A DNA stretch of 64,000 nt from Volutella citrinella (GCA_034401135.1 JAWZSP010000005.1:496001-560000); one strand, 5' to 3'. Positions 46,439 through 57,811 are shown, counted from the stretch's first letter. Notes: generated from the letters alone by a model not told the origin. Made by a program: numbers and translations.

Positions 46439-46739
46439 ATGTCGCATCAGAACACCCAGAGCACAATGGAGTACCTCAACTCCAACCAGTCAGAAGTCAC
46501 ACTGGTGCCTGACACCAAGGATCGTGAGTCTACTCCGCGCCAACCGCATCACCCTAGACCATCCTAACCCGCGCGCAGATACCACCACAAGCACAGCCAA
46601 GTACACACCACCCAAGCAGAGTTTCAAGGACAAGGTCAAGGCTAGTCTGCGGGGCGAAGTGACGCCGGAGCAGCTGGCCAAGCAAAAGGCCATCAACCCG
46701 CACAAGTCGTGGGAGGCCAGGTCAATGGCACTCATCTGA
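46439..46739 (+). CDS. Small hydrophilic protein, 81 aa
   Basis: Two exons, 46439-46523 and 46579-46739, join in phase 1 over a 55-nt intron (GTGAGT ... CCTAACCCGCGCGCAG). The product is polar, starting MSHQNTQSTMEYLNSNQSE, with a charged, probably helical second half (SFKDKVKASLRGEVTPEQLA). I recognise no family. A TATA-like box, a CA-rich leader with CATCACACAAATCACAAAATC just before the ATG, and clean splice sites all favour a real, perhaps well-expressed gene. Its function is unknown. Confidence 0.65.
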
Positions 46740-47388
46740 ATCAGCGCCAACACATCGCTGACAGGCGGAAAGGGTCTTTTGATTTAAGCGGGATGGATGA
46801 TAGAATTGGTTTACAGTATACCTCTGGCTAGCGGCTTGCGTTTGCGTTCATGTTGCATGCCACGGAGAGACACAGATGGCATCAACTGTTGATGAGACGA
46901 GACTAGACTGTATTTTTGGTTTTCGGGACGGAATTCCGTATAATGAATGAATCTTTTGGACTTCTTTACATCTTCAGCTAATTCTCTGCTCCATGAATCC
47001 CTTTGTGTGCCCCAAACCCCAGCACTTCCATGATGTACCAGGTATGTCGGCGGGCCTCGTCCCACCCTCAGACGGACTCCGACCCAGCTATCGCCCGAAT
47101 TGCGCTTTGCGCATTTCGGAGCACTAGAGTATCCAGCCTAGCATCGCCTGTTCCTCCTCATTTCGATCCGGACCGCTTCAGAGACTTGAGGTTTAATTCT
47201 CATTGAAATTAAGCACCAAAGTCCCATTCCCTTCTCATATCGGGCCATTCCCCTCACGGCATGACTCACCGCATTTAGCTGCACAATGGGCGCGGAATAT
47301 TTGAGTAATATCCATCAGACCCAGGCTACATCATACTAGTCTTTCATCTACAAAGTTTAACTCAGCGCTAGCGCGATTCACCTTGATC
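46740..47388. other. 0.65-kb spacer
   Basis: This is non-coding, with the promoter of the STAND gene at its right end. I see nothing else. Confidence 0.4.
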
Positions 47389-50375
47389 ATGGCCGACATC
47401 GTTTACATCCTGAGTACGGTGACTGGCCTCCTAAGCGGCATAGCGTCGGTGGCAAAGGATGTGACAACGGCAACCGAGTCAATTACTGCTGTTGCCCTGG
47501 AATCGAGTGCTGCAGCCCTCAACAAAAAGCTCGTAGAAGCCAAGAGCTTCATTTTCAAGTACAAGGACCACGCCACCTCCTTCCGAGACGCCCCATCGGC
47601 CCAGAAAGACCTCAGGAGCATCGGATCGGCGATGGACTCAGCCATCGAGGAGCTAGGCTGTCTTCGGTTCGGCATCTACGCCTCAGATCCAGATGCATTC
47701 AAGGAATGGGATGATGAAAAGGAGAAGCCGACCTTTCTCTGGAGGAAAAGCTGCCAGTGTGATGAGTCCGCAATTAGGAGAGGACCGGGGGCGATGCTTG
47801 CGCTACTGTAAGCCATTCACCATCCTCCCTGACCCTGAGTTGACATGAGTAGGAACGCCTTCAATCATAGACAGTTAGCCTTTATTGAAAAGCACAAGCT
47901 TTCACTGGATGACAAGCTGGTTCGTCAAAGAATCCTCAAGTGGCTAGGGAGGGTCGACAAGTTGTCACATCAAGCCTTTGAACGGGCGGCTTATTGTAGG
48001 TGGTCTCAGTCGTCGGATTGGCTGCTCCAGCACGCAAAGTTCCAGGCATGGGAGGCATCGCTCAAAGGCACCATTCTCAGCCTACACGGAAAGGTATGTC
48101 GCATTCTTCATGACAAGAGGAGCCACTAATCCTCCTAGCCTGGATCGGGGAAAACAATCTGTCTGTCAAGAGTCGTTGAGCATCTAAACGGGAAGGGACA
48201 GAACCCCAAACGTCCTGTGGTGTTCTTCTTCCCAGATATGAACACTAAGCCACTTGAGCTAGCGGTATCAATGGTCAACACCCTAATGTGCCAGCTGATA
48301 CCCCTGGAAAGGCCACTCCCGACACAATTCCTCAGCGCCATCAATGCCAGAATGCAGAGCAAAGACCCAGCTACCTTTGAAGACCACTGGGGTCTATTTG
48401 TTACACTGCTTGAAGGTCTCGAAGATGTAACCATTTTGATTGATGGCCTGGATGAATTCCCCAGAGAGACCAGAGGCCGTCTCATTTCCTCGCTTCTCAG
48501 CCTGATCCGTCAGCCCCATGTAAGTAGTCCTATTGTACGACTGATGTGCACATCGCAAAAAGTCGAGGATTTTCAGTCTCTCCACCTCGGTGAGCCATCC
48601 ATATTATTGGAGAGTGAGCCCAGGTTTCAGAAGGACCTTGCCTCGTACGTCGAGTTCTGTGTGGGCAAGATCCCGTCGCTCGATGTGAATGCGAAGGAGG
48701 GTCTATCTGCATCCATCCTTCGCCGCGCCAATGGGACGTTTCTCTGGGCTCGGTTAATCGTAGGAGATGAGTATCATCGTGGCCTCTGGGATTTAGATCA
48801 TATTCCGATCGACAAAACCGAAGCTGTGCTGGATCATTTTCCAGCGGATGACTGGGAAGCAACCTTCTGTCGACTGATGGACCGAGTTCCAGAACATCAG
48901 CATCATTTTGCTCGAAACGTATTCCGATGGATCGTTTATGCGCCAGCCAACCGGCCATTGCAACGTGCGGAGCTCTTGGAAGCAGGCAACATACGCTTCG
49001 GCGGACGCAGCCCAACACGGCTTGCGGAGATGGATGATGAAAACGCCTCTTCCAAAGTCCCGGTGTCAGTCTTGTCTCCATTCATCACGGTCTATGGTGA
49101 CGATACCGTCGGCCTAGTCCATTCATCTCTCAGGGATGCTCTTGTAGATGGACTTTTCAACATGCTTGGAGACCTGGAGGTGCCTCCACACGACGAAAGT
49201 GTGGAAGACTTTGAAAGCAGGGTATTTCTGACGGGGAGGGATGCGCACTTTCTTATCGCATGCTCGTGCTGTGAGTTGCCTCTGCATTTATCTAGCCTAC
49301 TTTTCGACTGACTCTTAACACAGTGAAATACATGGCACGCGTGCCACTCCCTTCCGACGATCTACTAGTGAAGTGGAATCCTCAACTGGTCCAGAGCATG
49401 CTAGAGAAGCACCCGTTATTAGAGCATGCGGCCACTCTGTGGAGCTTCCATGTCTACCGGTTCTTCTGGCTCTGGCGGCACTACCGGCAAAGTCTTGATG
49501 ATGGTGTATACGACCAGGCTGAAGAGATGAGCGAATCGGCTGATCGTGGCCACGTGAACGATATTTCGGCCTCGGTATGGCGCTTTGTCCTGCCAGGATT
49601 CTCCGGACAGCCAGAGACGCTCTCGTACCTTGCCTTGGCCATGGACCAACTCGGTATCTCCAATGAGCCAAGGGTCTTGGAGGCTATTCTGACCACGTCG
49701 TACCTCCTCTTTAGCATGCAAGGTGTCAGTCAAGATGCTGTCCCAGGCGAGGCCATGAAGCTCATAGAGTACATAGCCGAAGGTGCCAATCATACAATCT
49801 CCAATAATAGCTTTGTGCAGTGGGTCGATACTCTTCTGGAGTTCCTCACGGCTTCTACCGGGCACGATAGCTGGAGGTCACGGCCGTTCCAGGCCGAGTT
49901 GGCCCATCTTCGCGCCAAAGAGGGCCTCCTCGGGCAAATTGGACCGGAGGACGCCCTCGAACCCTTGCAGGACGCGCTGAATGGAGCTATTGCCGAGGGT
50001 ATTCAAGACCACGTCACCTCCTCCGCGATGGAGATTGGGTTGCAATATACCGAGACGGCTCAGACAATTAAAACTCAAATTGGCGGTTCTCGTGTTGAGC
50101 AGGGCATGGAAGCGCTCGAGAGTCTACTACAGGGTGTGGAGGGTTCTCCTTGGCAGTTTGCATATTCCACACATCGAGCCGCGCAACTTCTTTCGGCATG
50201 GAAAATGAGGGCGGGAGATGCTGGTGAAGCTGTTCAGGTTCTGAGAAGAGTCCTGGCTGGTGTTCGAGACAAGAATCTGCTCGCAGGTCATGTTAGAAAA
50301 TCGGCCACGATGCTAGGTTATATTTCAGCTGCTCCAAAAGACGGGGGGGCGGTAGCATCTACGACTGGGAATTGA
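47389..50375 (+). CDS. STAND (NACHT-like) NTPase, NLR-like
   Basis: Four exons, 47389-47807, 47853-48093, 48139-49270 and 49324-50375, give 947 residues; introns are 45, 45 and 53 nt. The N-terminal 200 residues are a helical region beginning MADIVYILSTVTGLLSGIA. The NTPase follows: the linker WLLQHAKFQAWEASLKGTIL, then Walker A GKPGSGKT at 219-226 (spanning an exon joint), and a Walker B-like VTILIDGLDEF at about 317-327. A region expected to hold a winged helix contains RNVFRWIVYAPANRPLQRAE. The C-terminal 350 residues look helical and lack obvious WD, ankyrin or clear TPR consensus. Fungal relatives act in non-self recognition and programmed cell death, but the trigger and effector cannot be deduced. 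Confidence 0.85.
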
Positions 50376-50797
50376 GGGCCAATGAAGGTGTTTCAGTCAT
50401 GGAGGCGACAGGCTATAGGCATGAAGTTGACACCCATCCTTCTCCCAGCTTTCATTCTGTCGTTGCCCTTATATTTACCCATCTATTGATGTAAGTGTAT
50501 AGCTTATCTACGTTTCCGAGATATATCATGACTGCTTCAGTGCTTATTGTTCCTCCATCGGGACGGAGACGGGCAAGCTAATGCCAACATCGTGACCATG
50601 GCAAGCTAATGCACGGACTAGTGCCGTTTTAGAAATCCGGCACGCAGGCCCAAACTAGGAATCGTCGCCAACCCCCACATCCGCATTCCAACCCAGGAAC
50701 TTCGCGCCGCAGTTCCCAAGTTGGCTCCAACGATCAACGACACTTTGACATTTGATGAGTCGAGACTCGAGAGCATACAGCCAGTCCAGTGCCCAAG
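50376..50797. other. 0.4-kb spacer
   Basis: This is the 3' flank of the STAND gene and the promoter of the zinc-cluster regulator. No gene is present. Confidence 0.4.
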
Positions 50798-52549
50798 ATG
50801 CCAGCAAGCACAGCCACTGTCGCCCCTCGGTCTCGCTTTGGTTAGTCGACGATGCAAGACAGCCCATTTTGCTCACGTAGCTGACTTGGGGAACAGGTTG
50901 CCTCGTGTGTCGACGCAAGCATCGCAAGTGTGACGAGACTCGACCCGCGTGCGAATTCTGCAGGCGACGGAGGTTGACATGCGAGTACGAGTCGCCTCTG
51001 AAGTGGACGAGTATCGTCAGCGTCGAGCCGCCCAGCAGAACATCGCAGCCCCTCAAGAGGACAACCCGCCGCACTCCATCTCACTCTCGGGTGTCTCCGC
51101 AGAATGATAGTCGGGCACAGTCCCTCGAAACACCTGTGGAAGATGACAATGCCGACGCCGGCGAATCTCGTCCACAAGACAACTCGCCCCCAAACTTCGC
51201 CACATCTGTCGTCAACAACACTCTGAGCAGTGTACTCTTTGACATTGTACAAAGTCGAAGGGAGGAGACCATCTTCAAGTTCTGTAGGTACATCTCAATC
51301 CCCCATTCTGATATATACTCATCCAAAACACTTAGACTTCAATCATGTATGCAAGGTCCAACCCGCCATTGACACCGCTCAGAACCCATGGAGAAAGCTC
51401 GCGATATTCGCCTTGTCCCATCCCGTCCTTCTCCAGGGAATCCTTGCAGTATCGACGGCCTACATGCTCTGCCATGGCCAAGCCCAGGAGAGCGAGCTAT
51501 CTGCTCTACAAGCCCGAGCCCTCACATCGCTGCAACAGGCTCTAGATGCCGTCCAGCAAGAGCGAAACGGTCACAGCCCTCCCATCAGTAGCTCCGACGA
51601 ATGCAGAACAATCGCGAGGAATCTTTCAATCCTCTCCACCAAAGAAATCGTCTTGGCCGCCGTTATGATGCAGACCTGCACCGTCCTCATCTTCGGGGTG
51701 GGTGACTTTGAGATGCATGTCAAGTGCGCATTCCACCTGATTCAAGCTCTCGATTTCATCCACAGCCCTCCAACCTCAAGCCTCTCATGGCTATTCATCT
51801 ACCGCTTTGCTACAGTGGACGTCTTGCTCTCGTTTTCTCGGTGGCGTCGTCCCATGGCGCCGATGGACTTCTTCATGTACCAGCCCGGCGTCGAGCAACC
51901 CAGCTCATCTTTCCGCGAGCTAATGGGGTTCGATCAGCGTGTCATCTGCTTCCTTGCTCAAATCGCAGTGATGAGTCAAGACCTTTTCGAACCAGGCGCA
52001 TCACAAGTCGGCATCCAGAGCAGAACACACGCCCTGGAGTCGGAAATGCGCAACTGGGGACAGCACTATCACGACGCCATGGTTCGGGACACCAGCGCCT
52101 CGGCTGGTGTAGATGAGGCTGTCGCGCTTGACATTGTCTCGGAGTGCCACTACTGGGTTGCACACATACTGCTGATGAGAAGGGTCTTTCTGGATCCTAC
52201 AAGATCGGCGCGCGTGCAGATGGTGGCGCGGTATGTTTTCCAGTTGATGGAACGACTGTCCGCCGGATGTGGGCCAGACACGGCCCTGGCATTTCCATTT
52301 TATATGGCAGCCCGTGAGGCCGTCACGCCCGCCGACCGCGACTGGGTGCGCCGCAAACATGCCGCCATGAAAGGCGTCTATCGCCATATCGCGAGAGATT
52401 ACATGATGGAGACTGTTGAGAAGATATGGGAGCATTCAACCACTCTATCTGACCAACCCCAACCGCTTTCGCAGGCTCCTGACTGGGACGTACCAGTAGA
52501 GAGATTCATCAGAGAGACTGATCAAAACAGCTCGTATTTCATGTTCTAG
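50798..52549 (+). CDS. Zn(II)2Cys6 transcription factor
   Basis: Three exons, 50798-50840, 50897-51283 and 51336-52549, with introns of 56 and 52 nt, both phase 1, encode 547 residues. A tiny first exon (MPASTATVAPRSRFG) leads directly into the binuclear zinc cluster, whose six cysteines are Cys16, Cys19, Cys26, Cys33, Cys36 and Cys43 (C-x2-C-x6-C-x6-C-x2-C-x6-C) with the basic RRKHRK between. A polar linker follows. The larger C-terminal part resembles the fungal-specific regulatory region of the sterol-uptake/AflR-type group (ALSHPVLLQGILAVSTAYML, and MLCHGQAQESELSALQARAL). It is nuclear by inference. No clear target cluster adjoins it. Confidence 0.88.
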
Positions 52550-52880
52550 GCAGGCATTTGATCAGCACGTTGCCCACCGTGAGTTCTGGGCGGCATCCCT
52601 AACCTTCACGTACAGAGTGGTCTCTGACGTATGAGGGGCTAAACAGTGTGGTGGTTCGATGGGAAGAGTGGAATCACTCTCAGTACGAACGCAGTGAATC
52701 CAATTTAGCTAGCAGTTATCGTTCGCTATCTATTTGAAGCACCCTCCCAATCTATGCAAGAAACACAATTCGCTACGTGGTTACAAACAAACCCGAGTCA
52801 CCAGCCATTCCTTAACCACCGTCTATGCTGCCCAATGCCTACCTCAGGCCATATTCAGCCGTCATAAGCCCATGCTATAT
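52550..52880. other. Convergent spacer
   Basis: About 0.33 kb between converging genes. The last 40 bases match the region after the stop of the paralogue at 54709 (both contain a TATTCATC...CTGCCGCGGCCTTTC block running into the coding end). Confidence 0.5.
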
Positions 52881-53945
52881 TCATCGCCTGCCGCGGCCTT
52901 TCATAGAGGTAACTTTCTTCGACACCCCCTTCGGAGCTGCCGCCTTCGACACTGACTTCTTTGGTGCCCCCTGTCTTGACGATTTTGTAGAGGCCTTTTT
53001 AGCGGGAGCAATCTTCCGTGCCGATTTGGATGACCTTGTGCGCTGTTTGGCGACAAGCTCTGCCATGCGCCGGGCCTCCCTTTCAGCGATTCTGGGGCTC
53101 TGGCGTTGTCCCTCGGTGGTCGGCGCCGAAACCGTCTTGCCGCGAAGCTGCCGCTGACTTCTGCGCGTCTTCTTGGCACCACCCTGGGAACTGTCGGACG
53201 TGACATCACCGCGAGCAGGTCCCGCCTGCTGTCGGTCATGCTTTGCCCCCTTTCTCGGCGGCGGGGCGTCGACCGTCTCGGTGGCCTCGTCCTCCCCGCG
53301 CACGCGCTTCTTCCTTGAGGCCAGCGTCGATGGCCCTACGTTGGTTGACGGACCGGGCATGGTTGGTCGTATATTTCGAGGTGACCGCCTTAGGGCCACT
53401 GGGACATCATTTGCTGCGCTAACATCGGTGATAGGCCGAGTTCCAGTCTTTTTCTGAGACCTACTGGCAGCCGTCCCAGCCTCGGCCTCAGCTTCGGAGG
53501 TATCTGAGCCCTCGCCAGCCGCGTCATTCTGAAATGAGACAGAGTCGGTTGCTGGCAGCGCGAAAAGACCTCCTCGAAACAACGGGTGCGGCCCCTCTAC
53601 ATCCGGTTCGCTCGGTGCCAGTTGGGGAGTAGGCTGCGCATACGCGAAATCACGTCTGATGATCTTTCCTGTAGCCCAGGTACGGTGTGGTCTCCGAGAC
53701 TTGGGGCGATCTGGAAGGGCCTCGGGCGCCGGCATTGCCGCCAGAGAGGAAGGCTGTGTGGTCCAGCCGGAGTCAGTGGTCCCGTCCGAGTCGTAGGAAC
53801 CGCAGGACTCAGTGCTCAGGTCAGCGTCGGAATAAGTCGGCGGAGGCGGCCCGTTGAGGCAGACGTCTCGTTCGCCTCTCAGTTGATCTGGATCCTGTCC
53901 AATGCGCCGGAGGTAGTCGGGGATCCCACTGTAATCGTCGTCCAT
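52881..53945 (-). CDS. Basic disordered protein, array unit 1 (354 aa)
   Basis: One exon from the ATG at 53945 encodes 354 residues. The N-terminus (DYLRRIGQDPDQLRGERDV, then PPPPTYSDADLS) matches the start of the paralogue at 54709-56736 (ALQRLQQDPDRLARQRDA, then PPPPYPESG). The middle is rich in Ser, Asp and Glu. The C-terminal half is very basic: RKKRVRGEDEATE, RKGAKHDRQQAGPARGD, KKTRRSQRQLRGK and a final MKGRGRR. The QAGPARGD and MKGRGRR-type blocks are shared with the paralogue. No enzyme domain is visible. The composition suggests a chromatin- or nucleic-acid-binding, intrinsically disordered protein, perhaps with AT-hook-like RGR motifs. It has no kinase partner beside it. Confidence 0.7.
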   Translation of the reverse strand: MDDDYSGIPDYLRRIGQDPDQLRGERDVCLNGPPPPTYSDADLSTESCGSYDSDGTTDSGWTTQPSSLAAMPAPEALPDRPKSRRPHRTWATGKIIRRDFAYAQPTPQLAPSEPDVEGPHPLFRGGLFALPATDSVSFQNDAAGEGSDTSEAEAEAGTAASRSQKKTGTRPITDVSAANDVPVALRRSPRNIRPTMPGPSTNVGPSTLASRKKRVRGEDEATETVDAPPPRKGAKHDRQQAGPARGDVTSDSSQGGAKKTRRSQRQLRGKTVSAPTTEGQRQSPRIAEREARRMAELVAKQRTRSSKSARKIAPAKKASTKSSRQGAPKKSVSKAAAPKGVSKKVTSMKGRGRR

Positions 53946-54708
53946 ATCGTCAATTAACCGTGTTACAGTGGTACTAGTTACTAGTGATAGGTGTTAGTGC
54001 CGCAGGTAGTGTTGCGGTTGGTTGTGTGATGAAATGGTGAGGACGAAGTTTGCTTGCCTCCGTGTCTGCCTGGATTTACGAATGTTCCTGGATACGGTCA
54101 CGTTGGTCGGTGAAGGCGTCGATGTTGCGCAATACAAGTCGGTTCTGCTGTTCTATTAAATAGGTGATGGATGCAACGTGAACACACGGCCAGCCCTTTG
54201 TTGCCCGATTAGTGGCGGGGGCTGCCAGTTCTAGGCCACCTGCTGGTCCGCCCCCGAGGGGGGTGGGAGGTTCCTTGTGTCACGTAGACAGTTGTAAGAA
54301 TAACTAAACAAAGGCAGCAGATCCTTTCACCTCTAACATGCAGACGGAGGCCTATGGTCCTATTCATTCCAGCGCAGGCATCACCGATGGGTTCTAATTA
54401 GCGTGCACAAAGGCCAAGCTCTATGGTTCGGGCTGTCACAATACGAAAGCAGTCAATCGCATTGAGCCAATGGGTATAGTTCGCTGTCTAATAAATTCAC
54501 GCTCCTATGACATGCTAGAGAACCAAATAGCTATGTAGGCCTCGCATAGCCTCTGTCATTAAATGCATAGTCAACGCTGAAAATGTCATCCTGAAGTGAC
54601 AACCCAGCCATCATCCAACTCAGGTTCAAGTCCGTCATTCGTTGACACTTCTATGCTGTGTAATATCTCCCCAAGGTCACATCCAGTTGTGATACGCTCG
54701 TACCATAT
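53946..54708. other. Upstream region of unit 1, shared in part with unit 3
   Basis: Bases about 54195-54400 are clearly related to about 61537-61750 in unit 3, including GGCTGCCAGTTCT and AACTAAACAAAGG. This lies where unit 3 leads into its kinase remnant. The rest is AT-rich and non-coding. Confidence 0.7.
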
Positions 54709-56736
54709 TCATCTCCTCCTGCCGCGGCCTTTCCTAGAGGCAACTCTCTTCGTCACTCCATTCGGAGCCGGCTTCCTTGAGCCCGTGTTTTTTGGTGCTG
54801 CCTCTCCTGGGACTAATTTTGGAGACGCATTTTTAGTAGGAGCCCGCTTCGGTGCCAGCTCGGACAGTCCTGTCTGCTGTTCGGCAACAGCTTCTGCCTT
54901 CAATCGGGCCTCCCTTTCAGCAAGCCTAGAGCTTCGGCGACGTCCTTCGGTGGTTGGTGGTGAAGCGGTATGGTCACGAAGCGTTCTCGCCTCTCTGCGG
55001 ATCTTCTGGGCGCCAACTATAGAGCTGCCGGTGGCGCCGGCAGATGGAGCCTCTGAGGCATCACCACGGGCAGGTCCTGCCTGCCGTCGATTGTGCCTCG
55101 CGCCCTTTCGCAGCTTCGGGGCGTCGATATTCTCGGCGGCTTCATCCTCTTCACGGCCGCGCTTCGGCCTCGATACCGGTCCTAATAGCTCTGCGTTGGT
55201 GGGTGACTCGGGCCTTTTTGATCGTTTGGTTCGGTGCGACGGCTTTGGGGCATCCGGGATGTGATCTGCTGCACAAGCATCCGTGACAGGCCGGTTTCCA
55301 GTCTTCTTCCTACGCTTACTGACAGCCCTTCCAGGGTTTTCTGTTTTCTCATCCTCAGCCTGGGCTTCGAATGCACCTGAGTCTTCGCCAGCCGTCTCAT
55401 TCTGAGCCAGGGCAAGATCGGTTACTGGTAGGGCGGGGAGTTTAGCTCCTCGGCGTGACAAGCGCCGCCCCTCCGCAACTGGTTCGCCCGGGGCCAGCCG
55501 GGGACGACGAGACCGTGGAAACCCAGGTATGCCTCGTATAACTGGTTGTACTTCCGCCACTGGATCCCCATCAGCTTGTAAATGGGGTGTTGAGTCTCCA
55601 TTGGCAGAGTCTTCGAGGAGAGTCACTCCTCGAGGCCGGGGGTGTGAGCTTTCGGCCGCTGCCTCCTGGTCGGCAGGGGCTGGTGGTGTTTCGAAGAGAC
55701 GGGATGAGTCTGCGCCTGCCGCTTGTTCAGCCGCCTCTGGAGATGAGCGCTCTTCAAAGAGATGCGTTCCCCGAAACCTTGGGCGTGGGATTTCGGCTAC
55801 TGGTTCCTCCGCAGGCGCTCGTCGGGCGGGCTGCAGCTCGTACTCGGATACGGGATCAGGGTCTTCATGAAACCAAGACATCCCCGGCCAACGATCCCAT
55901 TTGGACAACCAAATCTTATCCTCGATCCAATTGTCTTTGACACTTTGATAAGCAAGCGCATCTAGATCCACTAGCTTGCCCGGCGTCCTGTAGTCAGTCT
56001 CATCCTTGATCCATTCCAACTCCTTGGATACCTCATAGCGGAACTGGTGGTACGGCCGGGAAGCTTCAATTTTGCGCACTGTAGGTCGACAGCATTTAGG
56101 GACTGACCCCGGCGCGGCACTCCAGCCAAAAGGCCTTGGCAGTGGCTCTGGATCGAACCCATCTTCGTGAGCCCAACCCGACGAATGGACGATGTCACTG
56201 GACGATTCGGAGCCCATGGTCGCAAACGGGCCTGCCGTGGCCGGCTCCGGGTTGTTGTATTTGTCGCCTTCGGGCCAAGCAGGTCCCCATTGGTCGCCCC
56301 AGATACCCTGGTCCACCCAGCGCCGCCGCACGTTATTATCTGCGACTCTGCCTACATTTGTCCTCAAGGGCAAAGGCAGCGTTTCCCGTCGGCCTTGAAT
56401 ACTGTGGTCGGATTGATAGAGCAGCCGTCGATACTCGCGCTTCGTTTCGTTTCGGAACTTGCCGAGGGGCTTCGAGCTCTCCAGGATATCGCTCCTCAGC
56501 CTTTTCCTATGCCATTCCTCGTCAGTCGTGGCAGCTGCGGGCGCTGCAGGCGGCGGGGGAGAGGGGGGCTGGGTGGTGTCGCCAGACTCGGGATATGGCG
56601 GCGGAGGCTCGTCGAAGTGGGCGTCTCTTTGGCGGGCAAGCCGATCTGGATCTTGTTGGAGGCGTTGGAGAGCTTGGATAATCTGCGGCAGAGGCAGGTC
56701 GGGCTGGTGCTGAGGGTTCTGGAAGACGAAGTCCAT
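54709..56736 (-). CDS. Basic disordered protein, array unit 2 (675 aa, intact)
   Basis: One exon of 676 codons. The frame continues upstream of the ATG at 56736, but the paralogues support that start (MDFVFQNPQHQPDLPLPQII here, MDINILNPQRQSNMPLPQII in unit 3). A conserved region of about 170 residues follows, with RRWVDQGIWGDQWGPAWPEG, KLVDLDALAYQSVKDNWIED and SWFHEDPDPVSEYELQPARR. Then come Glu/Pro-rich repeats with short motifs like ESSHPRPRGVTLLEDS and PRPRFRGTHLFEE. The C-terminal 200 residues are basic and end KRVASRKGRGRRR. The globular part is tryptophan-rich and unknown to me. It stands head-to-head with an intact FHA-kinase gene, 1.08 kb away. Confidence 0.75.
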   Translation of the reverse strand: MDFVFQNPQHQPDLPLPQIIQALQRLQQDPDRLARQRDAHFDEPPPPYPESGDTTQPPSPPPPAAPAAATTDEEWHRKRLRSDILESSKPLGKFRNETKREYRRLLYQSDHSIQGRRETLPLPLRTNVGRVADNNVRRRWVDQGIWGDQWGPAWPEGDKYNNPEPATAGPFATMGSESSSDIVHSSGWAHEDGFDPEPLPRPFGWSAAPGSVPKCCRPTVRKIEASRPYHQFRYEVSKELEWIKDETDYRTPGKLVDLDALAYQSVKDNWIEDKIWLSKWDRWPGMSWFHEDPDPVSEYELQPARRAPAEEPVAEIPRPRFRGTHLFEERSSPEAAEQAAGADSSRLFETPPAPADQEAAAESSHPRPRGVTLLEDSANGDSTPHLQADGDPVAEVQPVIRGIPGFPRSRRPRLAPGEPVAEGRRLSRRGAKLPALPVTDLALAQNETAGEDSGAFEAQAEDEKTENPGRAVSKRRKKTGNRPVTDACAADHIPDAPKPSHRTKRSKRPESPTNAELLGPVSRPKRGREEDEAAENIDAPKLRKGARHNRRQAGPARGDASEAPSAGATGSSIVGAQKIRREARTLRDHTASPPTTEGRRRSSRLAEREARLKAEAVAEQQTGLSELAPKRAPTKNASPKLVPGEAAPKNTGSRKPAPNGVTKRVASRKGRGRRR

Positions 56737-57811
56737 CTCACCGGTCGCTGCGGAGAAGGGCAACAAGCGACGGGGCAGCACCAGTCTTGTTGCTGGTTTC
56801 ACAGAGCTGATTGCCGAAGGAGAGAGCAATCGCAGTCGGGGGGTTGCGGTGGGTTTGCATGGCAGTAGAAGGCGTGCGATGTGATGAGGAGAGGAGAGGT
56901 AGGGCGAAGACACGTCGGTCGGCGACGCCACTGTTGCGAAAGGGCAGTGTTGCGACGCGCACCTGCGCAGTCAGCAGGCGGTTAGCCACGACAACCCTGG
57001 CTCATCCAAACGCTGATTGGGCTGGGCAGGCCCGCCTGGGTTGGCCCCAAGGTCGCATGGCCAGGGCGCTTCGCTGGGTGTCGCGGGCGGGAGCTAGTGG
57101 CCCGTCCGGGCCGTCCCACATCCTCCCGTCGCCTAAAGTCCAGTGGCGGGAAGGTTTGCTGCTGCAGCGCAGGCGGCTGTTGTGACCAACTGGGCTCTAG
57201 CTCTGGCAGCATTTCCAAGCGTCTTCGCTCCGTTCCCTCTGTGAGACTGGACGGTTTTGAGACAGGGATAGTAGATGCCAGAGCAGATTTGCATATTTCC
57301 TGCCTCTGTCACTTTGGAGAGACACGTGGCTGCCGGCCCCTTCTCTTCCTCGAACGTGTTGGCGCCAGGATTCTCAATGGGTTGCCTGGTCACGAATGCA
57401 TGTTGGTTGTATTCATCCTTCCCCCCTCCACCAAACTTCCAATCGTGCCATGGGCCAAGCGCCGTGGCTTGCTACAGTGCGAAGCCTGTGACGGAGCGAT
57501 ACCATCTCCCCCATTTATGCAATTGATCCATGTCGTGCTGCCCACGCCTCCCCTGAGCCCGCACACGGCGTCTAACATGTAACCAGCGGTTCGCCAGCCC
57601 AACCGAGCGATTCGGTCCCTCCCCTGAGGCCCGTTGAGCCGGCCAGGCAAAGGTATCCTTCCTTTCCGTGCGCTCTTCTTACGTCGTTTCATTCCTTCAT
57701 TTCTTTTCTGCTCAAGCCTCATCACCGTCCTAACTGTCTTACCGTTTCCTGCCGTCTCCATGTTCAAATTCCTCCATCGTGGACCACAGACAATCTACCC
57801 ATAATCGAGCC
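56737..57811. promoter_or_regulatory. Divergent promoter region, unit 2
   Basis: This holds about 1.1 kb between the basic protein and the FHA-kinase. Pyrimidine-rich tracts (TCTTTTCTGCTCAAGCCTC) lie near 57700. The conserved block seen in units 1 and 3 is not evident here. Confidence 0.5.

Noticed and set aside
56136..56868. Plus-strand open frames of 181 and 233 codons
   Set aside because: They are antisense to the conserved core of the unit 2 basic protein, which is preserved in unit 3 and therefore the coding strand.
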